Shown: positions 55,198 to 64,000 of the stretch, one piece after another
Position numbering within the stretch: the stretch's first letter is position 1
Layout: each line of letters opens with the position of its first letter
NCBI RefSeq assembly: GCF_037975245.1
Contig: NC_092564.1
Location: forward strand, 29,255,484 to 29,319,483
Direction: 5' to 3'
Source of the DNA: Apostichopus japonicus
Taxonomy: Eukaryota > Echinodermata > Holothuroidea > Aspidochirotida > Stichopodidae
DNA: 64,000 bases
Translations under genes and position numbers: made by a program
Notes under the pieces: model-generated
What the model was told of the DNA's origin: nothing
Databases searched by the model: none
The model's input: only the letters and a program-made list of their open reading frames with translations

Positions 55198-58100
55198 AGT
55201 ATAAGATCGCGGCAAAAGCAAACTGCGGTGGCCAGGTCTCGAGCCGAGAATCCAAAATACGTCTCGCTCTCAAGGTACAGAGCACAACCAACTGCGCCAC
55301 GGCAGCTGTTGATATAAATCTATGTTCGTTTCTAATACTTAAAGTTCCAGAGATCGTATTAGATCGCGGCAAAAGCAAACTGTGCTGGCCTGGTCTCGAG
55401 CCCGCGATCCAAAATACGTCACGCTCTCGAGGTACAGAGAGCAACCAACCACGCCACGACAGCAGTTGATATCAATCTTTGTTCGTTTCTAATACTTAAA
55501 GTTCCAGAGACCGTATAAGATCGCGGCAAAAGCAAACTGCCCCCACCTGGTCTCGAGCCCGCGATCCAAAATACGTTACGCTCTCGAGGTACAGAGCACA
55601 ACCAACCGCGCCACGACAGCAGTAGATATAAATCTATGTTCGTTTCTAATACTTAAAGTTCCAGAGACCGTATAAGATCGCGGCAAAAGCAAACTGCAGT
55701 GGCCGGGTCTCGAGCCCAGGATCCAAAATACGTTACGCTCTCGAGGTACAGAGCACAACCATCCGCGCCACGACAGCAGTTGATATAAATCTTTGTTCGT
55801 TTCTAATACTTAAAGTTCCAGAGATCGTATGAGATCGCGGCAAAAGCAAACTGCGCTGGCCTGGTCTCGAGCCCGCGATCCAAAATACGTCACGCTCTCG
55901 AGGTACAGAGAGCAACCAACCGCGCCACGACAGCAGTTGATATAAATCTATGTTCGTTTCTAATACTTAAAGTTCCAGAGACCGTATAAGATCGCGGCAA
56001 AAGCAAACTGCCCCCACCTGGTCTCGAGCCCGCGATCCAAAATGCGTCACGCTCTCGAGGTACAGAGCACAACCAACCGCGCCACGACAGCAGTTGATAT
56101 AAATCTATGTTCGTTTCTAATACTTAAAGTTCCAGAGACCGTATGAGATCGCGGCAAAAGCAAACTGCCCCCACCTGGTCTCGAGCCCGCGATCCAAAAA
56201 TCGTTACGCTCTCGAGGTACAGAGCAACCAACCGCGCCACGACAGCAGTTGATATAAATCTATGTTCGTTTCTAATACTTAAAGTTCCCAGAGACCGTAT
56301 GAGATCGCGGCAAAAGCAAACTGCCCCCACCTGGTCTCGAGCCCGCGATCCAAAAATCGTTACGCTCTCGAGGTACAGAGCAACCAACCGCGCCACGACA
56401 GCAGTTGATATAAATCTATGTTCGTTTCTAATACTTAAAGTTCCCAGAGACCGTATGAGATCGCGGCAAAAGCAAACTGCCCCCACCTGGTCTCGAGCCC
56501 GCGATCCAAAAATCGTTACGCTCTCGAGGTACAGAGCAACCAACCGCGCCACGACAGCAGTTGATAGAAATCTATGTTCGTTTCTAATACTTAAAGTTCC
56601 AAGAGACCGTATGAGATCGCGGCAAAAGCAAACTGCCCCCACCTGGTCTCGAGCCCGCGATCCAAAAATCGTTACGCTCTCGAGGTACAGAGCAACCAAC
56701 CGCGCCACGACAGCAGTTGATATAAATCTACGTTCGTTTCTAATACTTAAAGTTCCAGAGACCGTATGAGATCGCGGCAAAAGCAAACTGCGCTGGCCTG
56801 GTCTCGAGCCCGCGATCCAAAGTAAGTCACGCTGTCGGGGTACAGAGCACAACCAACCGCGCCACGACAGCAGTTGATATAAATCTACGTTCGTTTCTAA
56901 TACTTAAAGTTCCAGAGACCGTATAAGATCGAGGCAAAAGCAAACTGCGCTGGCCTGGTCTCGAGCCCGCGATCCAAAATACGTCACGCTCTCGAGGTAC
57001 AGAGCACAACCAACCGCGCCACGACAACAGTTGATATAAATCTATGTTCGTTTCTAATACTTAAAGTTCCAGAGACCGTATGAGATCGCGGCAAAAGCAA
57101 ACTGCCCCCACCTGGTCTCGAGCCCGCGATCCAAAATACGTCACGCTCTCGAGGTACAGAGCACAACCAACCGCGCCACGACAGCAGTTGATATAAATCT
57201 ATGTTCGTTTCTAATACTTAAAGTTCCCAGAGACCGTATAAGAACCCGGCAAAAGCAAACTGCCCCCACCTGGTCTCGAGCCCGCGATCCAAAATACGTC
57301 ACGCTCTCGAGTTAGAGAGCAACCAACCGCGCCACGAGAGCAGTTGATATAAATCTATGTTCGTTTCTAATACTTAAAGTTCCAGAGACCGTATAAGATC
57401 GCGGCAAAAGCAAACTGCCCCCACCTGGTCTCGAGCCCGCGATCCAAAATACGTCACGCTCTCGAGGTACAGAGCAACCAACCGCGCCACGACAGCAGTT
57501 GATATAAATCTATGTTCGTTTCTAATACTTAAAGTTCCCGAGACCGTATAAGATCGCGGCAAAAGCAAACTGCCCCCACCTGGTCTCGAGCCCGCGATCC
57601 AAAATACGTCACGCTCTCGAGGTACAGAGCAACCAACCGCGCCACGACAGCAGTTGATATAAATCTATGTTCGTTTCTAATACTTAAAGTTTCAGGGGCC
57701 GTATAAGATCGCGGCAAAAGCAAACTGCCCCCACCTGGTCTCGAGCCCGCGATCCAAAATACGTCACGCTCTCGAGGTACAGAGCAACCAACCGCGCCAC
57801 GACAGCAGTTGATATAAATCTATGTTCGTTTCTAATACTTAAAGTTCCCAGAGACCGTATGAGATCGCGGCAAAAGCAAACTGCCCCCACCTGGTCTCGT
57901 GCCCGCGATCCAAAATACGTCACGCTCTCGAGGTACAGAGCAACCAACCGCGCCACGACAGCAGTTGATATAAATCTATGTTCGTTTCTAATACATAAAG
58001 TTCCAGAGACTGTATGAAATCGCGGAAAAAGCTAACTGCCCCCACCTGGTCTCGAGCCCGCGATCCAAAATACGTCACGCTCTCGAGGTACAGAGCAACC

Positions 58101-61100
58101 AACCGCTCCACGACAGCAGTTGATATAAATCTATGTTCGTTTCTAATACTTAAAGTTCCAGAGACCGTACCAGATCCCGCAAAAGCAAACTGCCCCCACC
58201 TGGCCTCGAGCCCGCGATCCAAAATACGTCACGCTCTCGAGGTACAGAGCAACCAACCGCGCCACGAGAGCAGTTGATATAGAGCTATGTTCGTTTCTAA
58301 TACTTAAAGTTCCCAGAGACCGTATAAGATCGCGGCAAAAGCAAACTGCCCCAACCTGGCCTCGAGCCCGCGATCCAAAATACGTCACGCTCTCGAGGTA
58401 CAGAGCAACCAACCGCGCCACGAGAGCAGTTGATATAGAGCTATGTTCGTTTCTAATACTTAAAGTTCCCAGAGACCGTATAAGATCGCGGCAAAAGCAA
58501 ACTGCCCCCACCTGGTCTCGAGCCCGCGATCCACAATACGTCACGCTCTCGAGGTACAGAGCAACCAACCGCGCCACGACAGCAGTTGATATGAATCTAT
58601 GTTCGTTTCTAATACTTAAAGTTCCAGAGACCGTATGAGATCGCGGCAAAAGCTAACTGCCCCCACCTGGTCTCGAGCCCGCGATCCAAAATACGTCACG
58701 CTCTCGAGGTACAGAGCAACCAACGGCGCCACGACAGCAGTTGATATAAATCTATGTTCGTTTCTAATACTTAAAGTTCCAGAGACCGTATGAGATCGCG
58801 GCAAAAGCAAACTGCCCCCACCTGGTCTCGAGCCCGCGATCCAAAATACGTCACGCTCTCGAGGTACAGAGCAACCAACCGCGCCACGACAGCAGTTGAT
58901 ATAAATCTATGTTCGTTTCTAATACTTAAAGTTCTAGAGACCGTATGAGATCGCGGCAAAAGCAAACTGCCCCCACCTGGTCTCGAGCCCGCGATCCAAA
59001 ATACGTCACGCTCTCGAGGTACAGAGCAACCAACCGCGCAACGACAGCAGTTGATATAAATCTATGTTCGTTTCTAATACTTAAAGTTCCAGAGACCGTA
59101 TGAGATCGCGGCAAAAGCAAACTGCCCCCACCTGGTCTCGAGCCCGCGATCCAAAATACGTCACGCTCTCGAGGTACAGAGCAACCAACCGCCCCACGAC
59201 AGCAGTTGATATAAATCTATGTTCGTTTCTAATACTTAAAGTTCCAGAGACCGTATAAGATCGCGGCAAAAGCAAACTGCCCCACCTGGTCTCGAGCCCG
59301 CGATCCAAAATACGTCACGCTCTCGAGGTACAGAGCAACCAACCGCGCCACGACAGCAGTTGATATAAATCTATGTTCGTTTCTAATACTTAAAGTTCCA
59401 GAGACCGTATGAGATCGCGGCAAAAGCAAACTGCCCCACCTGGTCTCGAGCCCGCGATCCAAAATACGTCACGCTCTCGAGGTACAGAGCAACCAACCGC
59501 GCCACGACAGCAGTTGATATAAATCTATGTTCGTTTCTAATACTTAAAGTTCCAGAGACGGTATCAGATCGCGGCAAAAGCAAACTGCCCCCACCTGGTC
59601 TCGAGCCCGCGATCCAAAATACGTCACGCTCTCGAGGTACAGAGCAACCAACCGCGCCACGACAGCAGTTGATATAAATCTATGTTCGTTTCTAATACTT
59701 AAAGTTCCAGAGACGGTATCAGATCGCGGCAAAAGCAAACTGCCCCCACCTGGTCTCGAGCCCGCGATCCAAAATACGTCACGCTCTCGAGGTACAGAGC
59801 AACCAACCGCGCCACGACAACAGTTGATATAAATCTATGTTCGTTTCTAATACTTAAAGTTCCAGAGACCGTATGAGATCGCGGCAAAAGCAAACTGCCC
59901 CCACCTGGTCTCGAGCCCGCGATCCAAAATACGTCACGCTCTCGAGGTACAGAGCAACCAACCTCGCCACGACAGCAGTTGATATAAATCTATGTTCGTT
60001 TCTAATACTTAAAGTTCCAGAGACCGTACAAGATCGCGGCAAAAGCAAACTGCCCCCACCTGGTCTCGAGCCCGCGATCCAAAATACGTCACGCTCTCGA
60101 GGTACAGAGCAACCAACCGCGCCACGACAGCAGTTGATATAAATCTATGTTCGTTTCTAATACTTAAAGTTCCAGAGACCGTACAAGATCGCGGCAAAAG
60201 CAAACTGCCCCCACCTGGTCTCGAGCCCGCGATCCAAAATACGTCACGCTCTCGAGGTACAGAGCAACCAACCGCGCCACGACAGCAGTTGATATAAATC
60301 TATGTTCGTTTCTAATACTTAAAGTTCCAGAGACCGTATAAGATCGCGGCAAAAGCATACTGCCCCCACCTGGTCTCGAGCCCGCGATCCAAAATACGTC
60401 ACGCTCTCGAGGTACAGAGCAACCAACCGCGCCACGACAGCAGTTGATATAAATCTATGTTCGTTTCTAATACTTAAAGTTCCAGAGACCGTATGAGATC
60501 GCGGCAAAAGCAAACTGCCCCACCTGGTCTCGAGCCCGCGATCCAAAATACGTCACGCTCTCGAGGTACAGAGCAACCAACCGCGCCACGACAACAGTTG
60601 ATATAAATCTATGTTCGTTTCTAATACTTAAAGTTCCAGAGACCGTACCAGATCGCGGCAAAATCAAACTGCCCCCACCTGGTCTCGAGCCCGCGATCCA
60701 AAATACGTCACGCTCTCGAGGTACAGAGCAACCAACCGCGCCACGACAACAGTTGATATAAATCTATGTTCGTTTCTAATACTTAAAGTTCCAGAGACCG
60801 TATGAGATCGCGGCAAAAGCAAACTGCCCCCACCTGGTCTCGAGCCCGCGATCCAAAATACGTCACGCTCTCGAGGTACAGAGCAACCAACCGCGCCACG
60901 ACAGCAGTTGTTATAAATCTATGTTCGTTTCTAATACTTAAAGTTCCAGAGACCGTACCATATCGCGGCAAATGCAAACTGCCCCCACCTGGTCTCGAGC
61001 CCGCGATCCAAAATACGTCACGCTCTCGAGGTAGAGAGCAACCAACCGCGCCACGACAGCAGTTGATATAAATCTATGTTCGTTTCTAATACTTAAAGTT

Positions 61101-64000
61101 CCAGAGACCGTATGAGATCGCGGCAAAAGCAAACTGCCCCCACCTGGTCTCGAGCCCGCGATCCAAAATACGTCACGCTCTCGAGGTACAGAGCAACCAA
61201 CCGCGCCACGACAGCAGTTGATATAAATCTATGTTCGTTTCTAATACTTAAAGTTCCCAGAGACCGTATGAGATCGCGGCAAAAGCAAACTGCCCCCACC
61301 TGATCTCGAGCACGCGATCCAAAATACGTCACGCTCTCGAGGTACAGAGCAACCAACCGCGCCACGACAGCAGTTGATATAAATCTATGTTCGTTTCTAA
61401 TACTTAAAGTTCCAGAGACCGTACCAGATCGCGGCAAAAGCAAACTGCCCCCACCTGGTCTCGAGCCCGCGATCCAAAATACGTCACGCTCTCGAGGTAC
61501 AGAGCAACCAACCGCGCCACGACAGCAGTTGATATAAATCTATGTTCGTTTCTAATACTTAAAGTTCCAGAGACCGTACCAGATCGCGGCAAAAGCAAAC
61601 TGCCCTCACCTGGTCTCGAGCCCGCGATCCAAAATACGTCACGCTCTCGAGGTACAGAGCAACCAACCGCGCCACGACAGCAGTTGATATAAATCTATGT
61701 TCGTTTCTAATACTTAAAGTTCCCGAGACGTTATGAGATCGCGGAAAAAGCAAACTGCCCCCACCTGGTCTCGAGCCCGCGATCCAAAATACGTCACGCT
61801 CTCGAGGTACAAAGCAACCAACCGCGCCACGACAGCAGTTGATATAAATCTATGTTCGTTTCTAATACTTAAAGTTCCAGAGACCGTACAAGATCGCGGC
61901 AAAAGCAAACTGCCCCCACCTGGTCTCGAGCCCGCGATCCAAAATACGTCACGCTCTCGAGGTACAGAGCAACCAACCGCGCCACGACAGCAGTTGATAT
62001 AAATCTATGTTCGTTTCTAATACTTAAAGTTCCAGAGACCGTATGAGATCGCGGCAAAAGCAAACTGCCCCACCTGGTCTCGAGCCCGCGATCCAAAATA
62101 CGTCACGCTCTCGAGGTACAGAGCAACCAACCGCGCCACGACAACAGTTGATATAAATCTATGTTCGTTTCTAATACTTAAAGTTCCAGAGACCGTATGA
62201 GATCGCGGCAAAAGCAAACTGCCCCCACCTGGTCTCGAGCCCGCGATCCAAAATACGTCACGCTCTCGAGGTACAGAGCAACCAACCGCGCCACGACAGC
62301 AGTTGTTATAAATCTATGTTCGTTTCTAATACTTAAAGTTCCAGAGACCGTACCATATCGCGGCAAATGCAAACTGCCCCCACCTGGTCTCGAGCCCGCG
62401 ATCCAAAATACGTCACGCTCTCGAGGTAGAGAGCAACCAACCGCGCCACGACAGCAGTTGATATAAATCTATGTTCGTTTCTAATACTTAAAGTTCCAGA
62501 GACGTTATGAGATCGCGGAAAAAGCAAACTGCTCCCACCTGGTCTCGAGCCCGCGATCCAAAATACGTCACGCTCTCGAGGTACAGAGCAACCAACCGCG
62601 CCACGACAACAGTTGATATAAATCTATGTTCGTTTCTAATACTTAAAGTTCCCAGAGACCGTATGAGATCGCGGCAAAAGCAAACTGCCCCCACCTGATC
62701 TCGAGCACGCGATCCAAAATACGTCACGCTCTCGAGGTACAGAGCAACCAACCGCGCCACGACAGCAGTTGATATAAATCTATGTTCGTTTCTAATACTT
62801 AAAGTTCCAGAGACCGTACCAGATCGCGGCAAAAGCAAACTGCCCCCACCTGGTCTCGAGCCCGCGATCCAAAATACGTCACGCTCTCGAGGTACAGAGC
62901 AACCAACCGCGCCACGACAGCAGTTGATATCAATCTATGTTCGTTTCTAATACTTAAAGTTCCAGAGACGTTATGAGATCGCGGAAAAAGCAAACTGCCC
63001 CCACCTGGTCTCGAGCCCGCGATCCAAAATACGTCACGCTCTCGAGGTACAGAGCAACCAACCGCGCCACGACAGCAGTTGATATAAATCTATGTTCGTT
63101 TCTAATACTTAAAGTTCCAGAGACCGTACAAGATCACGGCAAAAGCAAACTGCCCCCACCTGGTCTCGAGCCCGCGATCCAAAATACGTCACGCTCTCGA
63201 GGTACAGAGCAACCAACCGAGCCACGACAGCAGTTGATATAAATCTATGTTCGTTTCTAATACTTAAAGTTCCAGAGACCGTACAAGATCGCGGCAAAAG
63301 CAAACTGCCCCCACCTGGTCTCGAGCCCGCGATCCAAAATACGTCACGCTCTCGAGGTACAGAGCAACCAACCGCGCCACGACAACAGTTGATATAAATC
63401 TATGTTCGTTTCTAATACTTAAAGTTCCAGAGACCGTATGAGATCGCGGCAAAAGCAAACTGCCCCCACCTGGTCTCGAGCCCGCGATCCAAAATACGTC
63501 ACGCTCTCGAGGTACAGAGCAACCAACCGCGCCACGACAGCAGTTGATATAAATCTATGTTCGTTTCTAATACTTAAAGTTCCAGAGACCGTATGAGATC
63601 GCGGCAAAAGCAAACTGCCCCCACCTGGTCTCGAGCCCGCGATCCAAAATACGTCACGCTCTCGAGGTACAGAGCAACCAACCGCGCCACGACAGCAGTT
63701 GATATAAATCTATGTTCGTTTCTAATACTTAAAGTTCCCAGAGACCGTATGAGATCGCGGCAAAAGCAAACTGCCCCCACCTGGGCTCGAGCCCGCGATC
63801 CAAAATACGTCACGCTCTCGAGGTACAGAGCAACCAACCGCGCCACGACAGCAGTTGATATAAATCTATGTTCGTTTCTAATACTTAAAGTTCCCAGAGA
63901 CCGTACGAGATCGCGGCAAAAGCAAACTGCCCCCACCTGGCCTCGAGCCCGCGATCCAAAATACGTCACGCTCTCGAGGTACAGAGCAACCAACCGCGCC
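55198..64000 (-). repeat. 155-bp satellite of tRNA-derived SINE-like monomers (about 56-57 copies, runs off the window)
   Basis: The unit runs from GATCGCGGCAAAAGCAAACT through GGTCTCGAGCCCGCGATCC and ACGCTCTCGAGGTACAGAG to CGTTTCTAATACTTAAAGTT. Early monomers are 157 bp (AGAGCACAACC) and later ones mostly 155 (AGAGCAACC) or 156 (GTTCCCAGAG). On the minus strand each has an A-box-like TGGCGCGGTTGG (11 of 12 to consensus) and a B-box-like GGCTCGAGACC (9 of 11), then a body with TATTAGAAACGAACATAG related to the 151-bp array at 11.3-12.1 kb. Monomers are highly uniform. The open frames through it exist only because some monomers are 156 bp; they are not genes. Confidence 0.93.
60783..62995. repeat. 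Nine-monomer segmental duplication inside the 155-bp satellite
   Basis: Private variants recur 1395 bp (9 x 155) apart: CAGTTGTTATAAAT at 60904 and 62299, GTACCATATCGCGG at 60955 and 62350, GGTAGAGAGC at about 61030 and 62425, and TGATCTCGAGCACGCG at 61301 and 62696. The block 60783-61600 was therefore copied to 62178-62995, followed by some conversion. Confidence 0.85.

Noticed and set aside
56124-56852. A 242-codon minus-strand open frame, and many 60-170-codon frames in the satellite
   Set aside because: They arise because several consecutive monomers are 156 bp (divisible by three) and the unit lacks stops in some frames. They repeat the monomer translation and have no gene features.
55198-64000. 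CRISPR array
   Set aside because: Tandem units have no variable spacers, the repeat is the whole 155-bp monomer, and the DNA is eukaryotic.

Overview
The window looks like eukaryotic, animal nuclear DNA, most likely from a marine invertebrate and possibly an echinoderm or other deuterostome. The sequence is AT-rich, coding is sparse and split by introns, GT/AG splice sites bound recognisable animal exons, and transposons, satellites and (TA)n tracts dominate. The taxon is an inference. No bacterial or phage gene organisation is present.

Host gene content is small. The clearest gene is the 3' end of SRP68 (signal recognition particle 68 kDa subunit, + strand), with two exons at 7609-7681 and 8883-9181. 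Upstream, at 0.5-2.8 kb, lie three copies of one exon of an ABCC/MRP-type transporter NBD1: a 3' part, a full exon that has lost its splice donor, and a 5' stub cut off by a LINE. A P2X7-like C-terminal domain exon lies at 49.7 kb and a His-Cys-box endonuclease-like ORF at 46.8-47.1 kb (minus strand). Less certain receptor-like exons (signal peptide, transmembrane and acidic tail) lie at 21.5-27.4 kb.

Layout: 0-2.8 kb ABCC exon copies in a 69-bp repeat field; 2.8-7.4 kb a decayed Jockey-like LINE; 7.6-9.4 kb SRP68; 10.7-12.1 kb tRNA-derived units, five of them in a 151-bp tandem array; 12.1-16.6 kb duplicated and inverted repeats, a second LINE copy split by a hAT-type element, and other fragments; 17.8-19.5 kb foldback element 1; 19.5-27.5 kb microsatellites, diffuse repeats and possible exons; 27.7-28.6 kb foldback element 2; 31.2 kb a hAT MITE; 32.2-36 kb two head-to-tail Penelope-like elements in (TA)n tracts; 37-52 kb a nest of elements inside copies of an unrecognised multicopy transposon gene; 52-55.2 kb two copies of a 620-650-bp repeat; 55.2 kb to the end a 155-bp satellite of about 56-57 monomers.

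The two signals I consider most novel are as follows. (1) Both tandem arrays (151 bp and 155 bp) are built from one related tRNA-derived SINE-like unit, so every monomer carries Pol III A/B-box-like sequence on the minus strand. (2) The two foldback elements have unrelated interiors but share TATGGC termini and exact 6-bp target duplications, which suggests a single transposition machinery.
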